The position numbers were made by a program, and so were the translations under genes. From NCBI RefSeq assembly GCF_965661665.1, contig NZ_CBFIEO010000003.1:102593-166592 (forward strand): 64,000 nt of DNA, given 5' to 3'. The notes beneath the pieces were generated by a model. It did no database searches. It was not told the origin of the DNA and was given only the letters and a program-made list of their open reading frames with translations. Below, piece by piece: positions 51,839 to 60,528 of this stretch. Every line of letters starts with the position of its first letter. The stretch's first letter is position 1. This stretch comes from Cognatiyoonia sp965661665. GTDB taxonomy: Bacteria; Pseudomonadota; Alphaproteobacteria; Rhodobacterales; Rhodobacteraceae.

Positions 51839-53131
51839 ATGCTGCGCCTTTTGCTGCTTGTTGTCTGTTTGTCGTTTTCGGTCCTTGGCGCTGCCACTGC
51901 GCAAGAAGCGAATGGCCCAATCACAACCACCAATGTGGAAGAGCTCGACGCCCAGATCGCCATTCGGATGCGAGAAATCCTTGGGGAATTGGGTGACTAT
52001 GGAGATGTGACCGTGACCGTGACCGTCAGTGATGGTGTCGTCACCCTGCGCGGCACAACAGAAACAGCCACTGACGCGGCAGAACTTACTCCCTTGGTAA
52101 ACCGGCTCGAAGGCGTGGTTGCAGTCAAAAATGAGGTGACAGAGACGGCAGAACTCTCGCAGCGTCTCAACCCCGCAATGGAACGGTTTCAGGCGCGCAT
52201 CGATCAACTTATCCTGTTTTTGCCCATTGCGCTCATCGCGCTTGCGGCGTTTGCGCTGATCGTCTTTGTCGGTTTCCTAATTGCACGCGCCAAACAACCG
52301 TGGGAGCGGCTGGCTCCTAATGCGTTCATCGCAGAAATTTATCGTCAGTTATTGAGGCTGGCTTTTGTAATCATTGGGATCGTTGTGGCGCTCGACATTT
52401 TGGACGCGACCGCTCTACTCAGTACAATCTTGGGGGCTGCCGGTATCATTGGTTTGGCCATCGGTTTTGCGGTCCGCGACACTGTCGAAAACTTCATCGC
52501 CTCCGTCATGCTGTCGTTCCGCCAACCGTTCAGACCAAATGACACGGTTGAGATTAATGGCGACCAAGGCAAGGTCATCCGCCTCACCAGCCGCGCGACG
52601 ATCCTGCTGTCCTTCGACGGCAACCACATCCGCATTCCAAACGCGACAGTGTTCAAGAGCCGGATTATCAACTTCAGCCAGAATGATGAGCGCCGCATTA
52701 AGTTTGAGCTGCTGATTGACCGCAACTGCGACCTCGACAAAGCGCGAAATCTGGTTGTTGCGACGGTACAGGCCCTGCCCTTTGTTGTCGAAACACCCGG
52801 AGCCCAATGCTGGATCGAACAACTCTCCACCTCTGGTGCAGAGATTTGTGCAACAGGCTGGATCAACCAGCATGACACCTCGATCCTCTTGGCCAAGGGG
52901 GAGGCACTGCGACAGGTGAAACGGGTCTTACAAGAGGCCGACATCGCCCTTGTCGACTCGTCTCAGGTGGTAGTGTTGAAACGGGACGCGGATACCGCCG
53001 TCGCACAAGAAACCACGACCGTGGCAGAGGTTGAGGCGACCGACGACAAAGCACTCGACACGCTCATTGATACCGAACGAGAGTTGGAAGAGACCGAAGA
53101 TCTGTTGCGAGATGGTAGGTTGAAAGAATAA
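51839..53131 (+). CDS. BON-domain mechanosensitive channel (MscS family)
   Basis: A 430-residue inner-membrane protein. Signal peptide LRLLLLVVCLSFSVLGAATAQ, then a periplasmic BON domain at about 30-100 (VTVTVTVSDGVVTLRGTTET, VVAVKNEVTE). Helices near 125-150, 170-190 and the pore helix LSTILGAAGIIGLAIGFAVR near 200, followed by ENFIASVMLSFRQPFRPNDTV, the MscS core. An acidic C-terminal tail ends the protein. A GTG three codons earlier (51830) is an alternative start. BON fused to MscS suggests sensing of the periplasm or membrane surface in osmotic release. Confidence 0.88.
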   Translation: MLRLLLLVVCLSFSVLGAATAQEANGPITTTNVEELDAQIAIRMREILGELGDYGDVTVTVTVSDGVVTLRGTTETATDAAELTPLVNRLEGVVAVKNEVTETAELSQRLNPAMERFQARIDQLILFLPIALIALAAFALIVFVGFLIARAKQPWERLAPNAFIAEIYRQLLRLAFVIIGIVVALDILDATALLSTILGAAGIIGLAIGFAVRDTVENFIASVMLSFRQPFRPNDTVEINGDQGKVIRLTSRATILLSFDGNHIRIPNATVFKSRIINFSQNDERRIKFELLIDRNCDLDKARNLVVATVQALPFVVETPGAQCWIEQLSTSGAEICATGWINQHDTSILLAKGEALRQVKRVLQEADIALVDSSQVVVLKRDADTAVAQETTTVAEVEATDDKALDTLIDTERELEETEDLLRDGRLKE

Positions 53132-53184
53132 GCGATTCTGCTCTTGATCAGCCTCAGCGTCTGACGTAAACAGCGCCACGCTGC

Positions 53185-53259
53185 TGGGATGTAGCCAAGT
53201 GGTAAGGCAACTGTTTTTGGTACAGTGTACCGTAGGTTCGAATCCTACCATCCCAGCCA
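53185..53259 (+). tRNA. tRNA-Gln (anticodon TTG)
   Basis: A 75-base cloverleaf with encoded CCA. Acceptor arms TGGGATG and CATCCCA, D-arm GCCAAGTGGTAAGGC, anticodon stem ACTGT/ACAGT around loop TTTTGGT (anticodon TTG), and T-arm GTAGG-TTCGAAT-CCTAC. It lies between the MscS gene and tmm on the plus strand. Confidence 0.95.
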
Positions 53260-53403
53260 GCGTGTTCCTGATATTCGGTGCAAGTCCACCCTTTTAGACA
53301 GAAGCGCAGTTTTTTACCGAAATTTTGCGCTCCGTCGCATTTTCTTGACAGAGCCAACCTTCCTCTGGGGAATATATGTTGACTAAAAATAAAAATGACC
53401 CGA

Positions 53404-53431
53404 CCTTTCGATTGAGGAACAAATCGAAAGG
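53404..53431 (+). promoter_or_regulatory. perfect hairpin covering the likely tmm ribosome binding site
   Basis: CCTTTCGATT (53404-53413) pairs without mismatch with AATCGAAAGG (53422-53431), with the 8-base loop GAGGAACA. The second arm ends in GAAAGG, which is 8 bases before the tmm ATG and is the best-spaced ribosome binding site; it would be sequestered when the hairpin forms. Alternatively the palindrome is a protein operator. Confidence 0.6.
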
Positions 53432-53439
53432 CAAAAGGG

Positions 53440-54774
53440 ATGACGAAACGAGTTGCAGTATTGGGCGCAGGACCATCGGGATTGGCGCAGCTCCGCGCGT
53501 TTCAATCAGCGCAAGCCATGGGTGCCGACATTCCAGAGATTATCTGTTTTGAAAAGCAATCCAATTGGGGTGGTTTGTGGAATTACACGTGGCGTACCGG
53601 TCTTGATGAATATGGGGAGCCTGTGCACGGCTCCATGTACCGCTATCTTTGGTCGAACGGACCAAAGGAAGGTCTGGAGTTCGCCGACTACTCGTTCGAG
53701 GAACACTTCGGCAAGCAAATTGCATCCTATCCACCACGCGCTGTTCTTTTCGATTACATCCAAGGCCGCGTTGAGAAAGCAGGCGTCCGCGATTGGATCC
53801 GATTTGAGACGGCGGTGCGCTGGGTAGAGAAGGATGGTGACAAGTTCCAAGTCACCGTCAACCACCTGCCCAACGATCACACCTACACCGAAGAATTCGA
53901 TCATGTGATCGTCTGCACCGGTCACTTCAGCACACCAAACGTCCCCTACTTCGCAGGGTTTGAAACCTTCAAAGGCCGCGTCCTCCACGCCCATGACTTC
54001 CGCGATGCAATGGAGTTCAAGGACAAGGACATCCTCATTGTCGGCACCAGCTACTCTGCCGAAGACATCGGATCGCAGTGCTGGAAATACGGCTGCAAGT
54101 CTGTGACTGTCAGCCACCGCACCGCCGCAATGGGCTATGACTGGCCGGACAATTGGCAAGAGGTGCCATTGCTTACCCATGTCGATGGCAATACCGCGCA
54201 TTTCAAAGATGGCACATCGAAAGACGTTGATGCGGTGATCCTCTGCACCGGTTACAAGCATCACTTCCCGTTCCTGCCGGACAGCTTGCGCCTGAAAACA
54301 GCGAACCGACTGGCAACAGCCGACCTCTACAAAGGCGTGGCATATTTGCATGAGCCTGATCTCTTTTACATCGGGATGCAGGACCAGTGGTTCACATTCA
54401 ACATGTTCGACGCGCAGGCGTGGTGGGTTCGTGATGTAATCATGGGTCGCATCGACATGCCCGGAAAAGCCACGATGGAGGCGGATGTGGTCGACCGTGT
54501 CGCACGCGAAGACGCGGGCGAGGATGACTATAACGCGATCTGGTATCAGGGCGATTACATCAAAGAACTGATTGACGAGACGGACTACCCCACCTTCGAC
54601 GTCGAAGGTGCGTGCAAGGCATTCAAGGAATGGAAAGGCCACAAGAAGCAAGGTATCATGACCTTCCGCGACAATGGCTACAAGTCGGTCATCACTGGCA
54701 CCATGGCCCCGAAGCACCACACCCCGTGGAAGGATGCTTTGGACGATAGTCTAGAGGTGTATTTGCAGAACTAA
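53440..54774 (+). CDS. tmm: trimethylamine monooxygenase
   Basis: Flavin monooxygenase that oxidises trimethylamine to trimethylamine N-oxide with NADPH and O2. Length 444 residues. FAD motif VAVLGAGPSGLAQ at 5-17; FMO identifying segment VIVCTGHFSTPNVPYFAGF near 155-172; NADPH motif ILIVGTSYSAEDIGSQ near 197. The region ESGPKEGLEFADYSFEEHFG-like (SNGPKEGLEFADYSF) is also seen in Tmm. The gene faces the opposite way to tdm and the importer. A TTGACA at 53345-53350 may be its -35 box, but the -10 spacing is poor. Hairpin control is suggested by the leader. Confidence 0.93.
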   Translation: MTKRVAVLGAGPSGLAQLRAFQSAQAMGADIPEIICFEKQSNWGGLWNYTWRTGLDEYGEPVHGSMYRYLWSNGPKEGLEFADYSFEEHFGKQIASYPPRAVLFDYIQGRVEKAGVRDWIRFETAVRWVEKDGDKFQVTVNHLPNDHTYTEEFDHVIVCTGHFSTPNVPYFAGFETFKGRVLHAHDFRDAMEFKDKDILIVGTSYSAEDIGSQCWKYGCKSVTVSHRTAAMGYDWPDNWQEVPLLTHVDGNTAHFKDGTSKDVDAVILCTGYKHHFPFLPDSLRLKTANRLATADLYKGVAYLHEPDLFYIGMQDQWFTFNMFDAQAWWVRDVIMGRIDMPGKATMEADVVDRVAREDAGEDDYNAIWYQGDYIKELIDETDYPTFDVEGACKAFKEWKGHKKQGIMTFRDNGYKSVITGTMAPKHHTPWKDALDDSLEVYLQN

Positions 54775-54808
54775 GCGTCCTGCCATTCATGTTGTCGCAC
54801 CGGCAGGG

Positions 54809-56344
54809 CTAGTACCACTCATCGGGAAGCTCCTCCCGTCTGCGATGCACGAACTCGATCAAGGCTCCTTGGACCGCGCTGTCGATCGGGGGCTGTTGAT
54901 AGGCATCGAGCATGTCACGCCAACGGTCCGTCGCGCGGACTTGTTGCGACGGGCTGGCTGCCTCTTCCCATGTCTCAAACGGACCTGGCTCCGCTATGTC
55001 ACTCACATAATTCGCGGTTTCGAAATGCGCCATTGTGTGACCTGTTGACAGGAACGTCTGGCCTATCCCCGCTTCAAAATAGCTCTCCCGCGCGAAGTCT
55101 TCTTCCGTCGCCGGCAGACCACCGATCATCTTCAGAATGGCCCCGCAGTTGTCGAGGTCCATCACGTATTTCTCAAACCCCATCGTCAGCCCACCTTCAA
55201 GCCAGCCCGCTGCGTGCCACACCTGATGCGTGCCTGACAAAATCGTGGACCACAGCGCCGCTGTGCTTTCGGCCATCGCCTGCCCGTCCGCCGTGTTCGA
55301 TCCCGTGACGGAGCCGCCACCGGAACGGAATGGGACATCCATGCGCTGCGCCAATCCGGCCAATGCGAAGGACACAAGGTTCGCCTCCGGCGTTCCGAAA
55401 GTGAGCGCACCAGACTTGAGGCTCATGGTGTTGTGAAAGCTGCCGTAGATGACCGGGCACCCCGGTTTCACCAGTTGGGTGAGCGTGATACCCACCAACA
55501 CCTCCGCATGGGTTTGTGCGGCGATAGCCGCAGGTGTCAGTGGCCCCATCGCACCACCAAACACGGCTGGGGAGACACAGACACATTGCCCCGCCGCCGC
55601 ATACCGCCGCAGCGCATCTGTCATGGTAACATCGTAGGTCAGGGGAGAGTTGCCGTTGATATTGGCTTGAATCACAGGGCCTTGCGCCATCACCTCTGAT
55701 CCAAAAGCAATCTCCGCCATCCCAAGGCTATCCTCTGCCCGTTCCGGCGCCGTGACCGCACCCATGAAGGGTTTCGCGCCCAAGGTGAGATGGCCCAACA
55801 TCATGTCGAGGTGGCGCTTGCTGACAGGAATGTCGGTCGGCTCCACCACCACCCCACCGCCGTGTTGTAGATAAGGTGACGACCACCCCAGTTTTAGAAA
55901 TGCATGGAAATCATCCAGCGTCGCATAGCGCCGCCCGTTGATCCTGTCGGTCACAAAGGGTGAGCCATATCCCGGCATCAAGACCAAGTTGTCACCGCCC
56001 AGCCTCACCGAATACGCAGGGTCGCAGGCCTGCAGGGTGAACTGGCTGGGAACAGTCGCGCAGATGTCCTGCAACAGCCCTGGGGGAAACCGCACGGCCT
56101 CCCCCTCCACCTGCGCACCGGCGTCCTTGAAAAGCTTCGTCGCAATGGGATCATCCCGCAGCTCAAGCCCGATATATTCCAATATCCAATCGGCCTGCGC
56201 GGCGATCCGATCCAGCGCATCATCGCTAACCGGCTGGTACGCCGGGACCTTGCGGATCGGTTGCTGCGGCGGCGCGGTTGTTCCGGCGCTTCGGGCGGCG
56301 GCGCGGGCCGCACGTCCACGGCGTTTGGGCGCTTGATCAGTCAT
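54809..56344 (-). CDS. MttB-family methyltransferase, non-pyrrolysine type
   Basis: A 511-residue member of the trimethylamine:corrinoid methyltransferase superfamily (MttB/MtgB). The basic N-terminal tail (KRRGRAARAAARSAG) is followed by a TIM barrel, with GYGSPFVTDRINGRRYAT near 125 and GGSVTGSNTADGQAMAES near 345. There is no in-frame amber codon, so it cannot be the pyrrolysine MttB; relatives act on glycine betaine or other quaternary amines through a corrinoid protein. No corrinoid protein gene is visible nearby. It lies with tdm in a minus-strand group and ends convergently with tmm. The substrate is inferred from context only. Confidence 0.85.
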   Translation of the reverse strand: MTDQAPKRRGRAARAAARSAGTTAPPQQPIRKVPAYQPVSDDALDRIAAQADWILEYIGLELRDDPIATKLFKDAGAQVEGEAVRFPPGLLQDICATVPSQFTLQACDPAYSVRLGGDNLVLMPGYGSPFVTDRINGRRYATLDDFHAFLKLGWSSPYLQHGGGVVVEPTDIPVSKRHLDMMLGHLTLGAKPFMGAVTAPERAEDSLGMAEIAFGSEVMAQGPVIQANINGNSPLTYDVTMTDALRRYAAAGQCVCVSPAVFGGAMGPLTPAAIAAQTHAEVLVGITLTQLVKPGCPVIYGSFHNTMSLKSGALTFGTPEANLVSFALAGLAQRMDVPFRSGGGSVTGSNTADGQAMAESTAALWSTILSGTHQVWHAAGWLEGGLTMGFEKYVMDLDNCGAILKMIGGLPATEEDFARESYFEAGIGQTFLSTGHTMAHFETANYVSDIAEPGPFETWEEAASPSQQVRATDRWRDMLDAYQQPPIDSAVQGALIEFVHRRREELPDEWY

Positions 56345-56404
56345 GCGAAAAAGATGGTGTCCAAAATCACCAAGGTCGCGCCAATCCGCGACATCGCGCG
56401 TGGC

Positions 56405-56793
56405 CTAGTTCAGATTAACAGAGCGGAAAAACACATAGGTTTGGTTCAGCGCCCCTTTGTCCTTCAAAGACACGCTCACCTCTGTCCCGTTGACGTTGAA
56501 TTGGCGCAGGTCATAGCTGTCGGGGTGGCTGACCTGCTGGTCTTGCGCAGTGATGAGTTTCCCACAGGTGGCATCTTGATCGACGAGACTGATGAAAGCC
56601 TCGCTGGCGGCGTCTGAGCGGTAATCACCCCCCCCCACTCACAGTCGTAGGAGGTGCCACCGCCCAAGACCAATGAGGTCAAGCAGTCCGCATCTGCGAA
56701 AGCGGTGTTTGATGTCAGAGCCTTGCAAAAGGATGCGATGTAAGCGGTGGTGGCCAGTGGTATTAATCCAAAAAATACCGCCGCAATCCGCAT
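56405..56793 (-). CDS. small exported protein, frame broken at a G9 tract
   Basis: The frame from ATG 56793 encodes a signal peptide (RIAAVFFGLIPLATTAYIA) and CKALTSNTAFADADCLTSLV up to CEWGG. It then leaves frame at nine G residues (minus strand, 56628-56636) and would stop at 56476 after 105 residues with a low-quality tail. The downstream frame continues well: GDYRSDAASEAFISLVDQDA, TCGKLITAQDQQVSHPDSY, LRQFNVNGTEVSVSLKDKGA and TYVFFRSVNLN, TAA at 56405. Ten or seven G would make one 129-residue protein. No family recognised. It abuts the next small exported protein gene and sits between the MttB homologue and tdm. Confidence 0.6.
56628..56636. repeat. homopolymer tract C9/G9 at a frameshift
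   Basis: Nine identical bases inside a small exported-protein gene. A gain of one or loss of two bases restores the full reading frame, so the tract is a candidate slippage site. An assembly error is equally possible. Confidence 0.7.
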
Positions 56794-57159
56794 CTACTCA
56801 GCCACCAATTGCTCACCCTCAAGAACTTCAAAATGTGTGGGTGGGGTTGTTTTGCTGACCCAGAAGAAGTCACCGCCATATTCCATCACGAACCACCCTT
56901 CCCATTCCGCGTCATGCGGCCAGATGGATTGGTATTCGTCGCCCTCAATGCGCCACTGACCCACGGTCGAGCGTACACCTTCCTGCGCATAGATCGTCGT
57001 ACCATCGGGGTTGAAGAACTGGCGATAGTTCTGGCCCTCCCAAACACCGACCGCCGTGTTACCGGACAACAGCGCCTCAATCTCATGCGGTTGCAGCTTC
57101 ACCGATTGCGCGGTTGCCGCCCCTGCCATCAGGGTGAGGAATGCCGCGAGACGGATCAT
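56794..57159 (-). CDS. exported hypothetical protein in the TMAO cluster
   Basis: A 121-residue protein with a signal peptide (IRLAAFLTLMAGAATAQ, cleaved after about 18). The mature part contains LQPHEIEALLSGNTAVGVWE, YRQFFNPDGTTIYAQEG, STVGQWRIEGDEYQSIWP and FFWVSKTTPPTHFEVLEGE, a pattern of short beta strands rich in tryptophan and tyrosine as in small periplasmic lipocalin-like or calycin-like proteins. I cannot assign a family. Its start overlaps the tdm stop by 4 bases, and its stop abuts the next gene, so it is firmly part of the tdm operon. Confidence 0.75.
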   Translation of the reverse strand: MIRLAAFLTLMAGAATAQSVKLQPHEIEALLSGNTAVGVWEGQNYRQFFNPDGTTIYAQEGVRSTVGQWRIEGDEYQSIWPHDAEWEGWFVMEYGGDFFWVSKTTPPTHFEVLEGEQLVAE

Positions 57160-59525
57160 GAGCGCGGGCGCTCCTTCTTCGGATCATAGGCCGCAAGGTC
57201 TGCGCGGATTGTGGCAGGCAGACGTTTCTGATGACCGTCCAGTTTGCCAATCTCAAGCTCCGTCCCCGGTGCGGCATGGGCCACATCAACGCGCGCCATC
57301 GCTATGTTTTTGCCCAAAAGCGGGGAACGCATGGCAGAGGTGATTTCCCCAATCTGCGCCCGCCCGACATGAACGCAATCGCCGTGGCCAATCTCAACTT
57401 CAGAGTCGACATCCAAACCCACCAGCTTTCGCATTGGGTTCTCTTTCCGGCGGATCAGCGCGCCACGGCCGATGAAATCGTCAGGTTTGGATTTCAAAGG
57501 TACGGTGAAACCAATGCCCGCTTCGAACGGATCGGTTTGATCGCTGAAGTCGTAGCCCGCAAAAATCAGACCCGCCTCAATCCGCACCAGATCAAGCGCT
57601 TCGAGCCCCATCGGTTTCAGCCCGTATTTTTGACCAACCTCCCAGATCGCATCAAAAATCTCCGTGCAGTGTTTCGGGTGGCACATCACTTCGTAGCCAA
57701 GCTCCCCCGTGTACCCCGTGCGGCTGATGACAAACGGCGTGCCCGCTTCGTTGCGCAACCGCGCAGGGCTGAAACGGAACCAATCTATTTGATCAAACTG
57801 TGGATTGTGCGGCGCGGTCCAGACCAGTTCGCGCAGCAGGTCACGACTCTTCGGGCCCTGCAGCGCGACGTTATGAAGTTGATCGGTGGAAGAGCGGATC
57901 AGAACCTTCAGCCCCAACTTCTCCGCCTGTTCGCGGATCCAATCGCCGCCGTAGTCAGAGCCGCCAATCCAACGGAAATTATCGCGGCCCAGTCGGAATA
58001 CGGTGCCGTCATCGACCATGCCGCCATGCTCATAACACATCGCGGTATAAACCACGCCGCCAATTGGTAATGTCTTCATGTTGCGTGTGAAGACGTATTG
58101 GCAAAGCGCTTCTGCGTCTGGTCCGTTAATCTCGAACTTCCGAAGCGGCGACAGGTCCATCATCACCACATCTTCGCGACAGGCGCGGTATTCCTCAATC
58201 GGGCCAGCCGCAGCAAAGCAATTCGGCAGCCAATAGCCGTTATACTCCACGAAGTTCCGCGTGTGCTTGGAAAAGCTCTCATGGAAACCGGTTTCTTTGG
58301 TCATTTTTGGCTCCGAGTCTGGCGTTGTGCGGATCGCGATTGATTTTTTGAAGGTTTCTTTGCCGGAATAAGTGCGGACGTGAATATCCGTAGGGTTCCA
58401 GCCGTTGGCAGAGGTTGTATCATCAGGACAGGCGGAGCTGACACAAACGATATCCGTCAGCGCCCGCAGCAGCACATAGTCCCCCGGGCGCGACCACGGT
58501 TCATCCGTGTACATCACGCCGTGATCATCAATGCCGGTGTTGAAGAAGAAGTTGATCGCCATCCAACCCGGGCGACCCTTGACATTAAACTGGGACAGGG
58601 CCGAGTTGAAATTATCCGAACAGTTGGGGTGCCCCGGATAGCCGATGTCGTCATAGTATTTTGCCGCACAAGCCATTGCGAAGGCGTCATGCCGCCCGCA
58701 GGTGTCCTGCACCACCTCAACCAGCGGCACCATTTCCTGATCGTAGTATTTCGCGTGAAGACCCGGCATCGGATAGGCATGGCCCATCAGCGTGCGGGTC
58801 GTGGTCACGTCAAGCGCGTGTTCGATCCCTTTGTCGAGCTTGCGCGCGCTGAAGCATTCGAAATCCGTACACTGACGCCCGTCGACATCTATGATCTGGA
58901 TGTAATCGCCCGCTTTGACGAAGTACGACTCCGCCGTTTGCGTGTGAACGCGAATATCTGACACGGGGTCGGCCAAAGGGTCGGGCAGTTCAAACCGCAC
59001 ATGCGACTTGATTGTGGCCCTTTTGACCATCACCGTGAGGGGTGTTGCAGTGTCCTGCGCTTCCAAATCCATGATCCCGCCGGGGGTGGCGATGATCACC
59101 GATCCATCGCGTGAAACGGTATAGCTTTCTTCAGTCTTTGCGGGTGTCGTTTCTTCGAACAGATGCACAGCACCGGGTGCTTTAACGTCGATCTTGCGCG
59201 CGTCCAATCCCATGCGCAGGCCGCGTAACGACTGGTCATCGCTTTTCAACAAGGCGTGGAGCCCTTCGGCAGGCCCCTGCCCCGTGGCGCCCAATATTCC
59301 GGCGTCCATTTTGCCTTTTGCGTCACTGGCGATGATCTCACACCGCTGACCGCCCTCATCGTTGATGATGGTCAGGTGATCGCCAGCATAGACAGGGATC
59401 AGAACCGCGCCGCAGCCTTCGACCACATACCGCTCCGTCCCCGGTGGGAGCGAAAAAACACGTGGTTCGATGATCGTGCTGGGTTTCGGCGGGCCGGTTC
59501 GCACCGTAGGATAGTCGTCTAGCAT
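57156..59525 (-). CDS. tdm: trimethylamine N-oxide demethylase (DUF1989-GcvT fusion)
   Basis: Converts TMAO to dimethylamine and formaldehyde and, through its folate domain, makes 5,10-methylene-THF. Length 789 residues. The N-terminal DUF1989 domain (about 20-390) has the metal-binding Cys/His region GGQRCEIIASDAKGKMD, YIQIIDVDGRQCTDFECFS and CAAKYYDDIGYPGHPNCSDN. The C-terminal GcvT aminomethyltransferase-like domain (about 410-789) has HTRNFVEYNGYWLPN, FVISRTGYTGELGYEVM and EALDLVRIEAGLIFAGYDF. This two-domain arrangement is specific to Tdm, in contrast to plain GcvT or DMGDH-type enzymes. It heads the tdm operon with the two small exported proteins. Confidence 0.92.
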   Translation of the reverse strand: MLDDYPTVRTGPPKPSTIIEPRVFSLPPGTERYVVEGCGAVLIPVYAGDHLTIINDEGGQRCEIIASDAKGKMDAGILGATGQGPAEGLHALLKSDDQSLRGLRMGLDARKIDVKAPGAVHLFEETTPAKTEESYTVSRDGSVIIATPGGIMDLEAQDTATPLTVMVKRATIKSHVRFELPDPLADPVSDIRVHTQTAESYFVKAGDYIQIIDVDGRQCTDFECFSARKLDKGIEHALDVTTTRTLMGHAYPMPGLHAKYYDQEMVPLVEVVQDTCGRHDAFAMACAAKYYDDIGYPGHPNCSDNFNSALSQFNVKGRPGWMAINFFFNTGIDDHGVMYTDEPWSRPGDYVLLRALTDIVCVSSACPDDTTSANGWNPTDIHVRTYSGKETFKKSIAIRTTPDSEPKMTKETGFHESFSKHTRNFVEYNGYWLPNCFAAAGPIEEYRACREDVVMMDLSPLRKFEINGPDAEALCQYVFTRNMKTLPIGGVVYTAMCYEHGGMVDDGTVFRLGRDNFRWIGGSDYGGDWIREQAEKLGLKVLIRSSTDQLHNVALQGPKSRDLLRELVWTAPHNPQFDQIDWFRFSPARLRNEAGTPFVISRTGYTGELGYEVMCHPKHCTEIFDAIWEVGQKYGLKPMGLEALDLVRIEAGLIFAGYDFSDQTDPFEAGIGFTVPLKSKPDDFIGRGALIRRKENPMRKLVGLDVDSEVEIGHGDCVHVGRAQIGEITSAMRSPLLGKNIAMARVDVAHAAPGTELEIGKLDGHQKRLPATIRADLAAYDPKKERPRS

Positions 59526-59682
59526 CGCAGCACCCGTGTTGCATGAGCGGAAAATTTGTTTAATCGTAAGAATATCCGGCTTTCAGAGAGTCGGCAAACA
59601 AAATCGGTAGAGCTATGATCAACAGCACATCGACGAGACTGCGCCAATCAATGCGTCCCGCCTTTTCCGGCCACATCGCACG

Positions 59683-60528
59683 ATGAGTGCGCTCGCTCTT
59701 GGACTTGTTGCTGCGGTTTGCTGGGGCTTTCACGACATCTGCGTGCGGTTTCTAAGCCAGAAAACCCCGATCAGCGCATGCATCATCACTGTGCTGACAA
59801 CGGGGCTGATCTTTCACCTCGGTCTTATGACCTTTACCGGTGGATTTCAGCCCATCGAGTCCGATGCGATCTGGCTTTCAATCGTCGCGGGCGTCCTCTT
59901 CGTCATCGCCACTTTCGGCCTTTACGCCGCCTTCCAGCGCGGGCCTGTCCGCGTCGTGGCACCCCTGATTGCTGGTTATCCGATCCTCTCCGTCGCGTGG
60001 GCGGTCTGGATGGGGACGGAAATTTCAGCGCTTCAATGGCTCGCTGTTTTGGCGATCATCATCGGCGTGGCTGTGGTCGCCGCCCTCTCCGACACATCAA
60101 CAGATGAAACCCCGCCGCTGGGGCCGACAATCTTTTATTCGCTGATCGCGGCCGCTGGGTTTGCTGGCACCTTCATTGCGGGGCAATGGGCGGCAGATCT
60201 GAGCCACGATATGCCCTCAACCCTCGTGACCCGTGTTTTGGCCGTGGCGCTCACGGTGCTCATCCTGATCGTGACCAAACAATCCTTCCTACCGGACCGC
60301 AAAGCGCTGCCATGGCTCATTGCGATGGGTTGTGCGGATGGCATCGCGTTGTGGTGCGTCTTGTCCTCAGGCACTTTACCCAACGCGCAATACGCGGCGG
60401 TCACATCTTCCATGTTCGGATTGCTGACAATCCTTTTGGCTTGGGTACTGTTGAAAGAGCGTATGACACTGCCACAATGGGGCGGCTGTGTCGTGGCCTT
60501 TGCAGGAGTTGGGTATCTGGCGCTATAG
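59683..60528 (+). CDS. DMT-family (EamA) transporter
   Basis: A 281-residue inner-membrane protein with about ten helices in two EamA repeats (1-135 and 145-281), for example LALGLVAAVCWGFHDICVRF at the start and MFGLLTILLAWVLLKERMTL near 250. The family exports metabolites or amines; the substrate is unknown. It is divergent from tdm with a 157-base gap, in which no other gene is seen. It shares the palindromic stop CTATAG with convergent folD. Position in the cluster makes a methylated-amine or dimethylamine substrate possible. Confidence 0.85.
   Translation: MSALALGLVAAVCWGFHDICVRFLSQKTPISACIITVLTTGLIFHLGLMTFTGGFQPIESDAIWLSIVAGVLFVIATFGLYAAFQRGPVRVVAPLIAGYPILSVAWAVWMGTEISALQWLAVLAIIIGVAVVAALSDTSTDETPPLGPTIFYSLIAAAGFAGTFIAGQWAADLSHDMPSTLVTRVLAVALTVLILIVTKQSFLPDRKALPWLIAMGCADGIALWCVLSSGTLPNAQYAAVTSSMFGLLTILLAWVLLKERMTLPQWGGCVVAFAGVGYLAL

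Noticed and set aside
53365..53390. Second TTGACT-type promoter before tmm
   Set aside because: No acceptable -10 box follows at 16-19 bases.
54809..56344. Pyrrolysine-dependent trimethylamine methyltransferase MttB
   Set aside because: There is no in-frame TAG; the gene is open for 511 codons, which places it in the non-pyrrolysine group.
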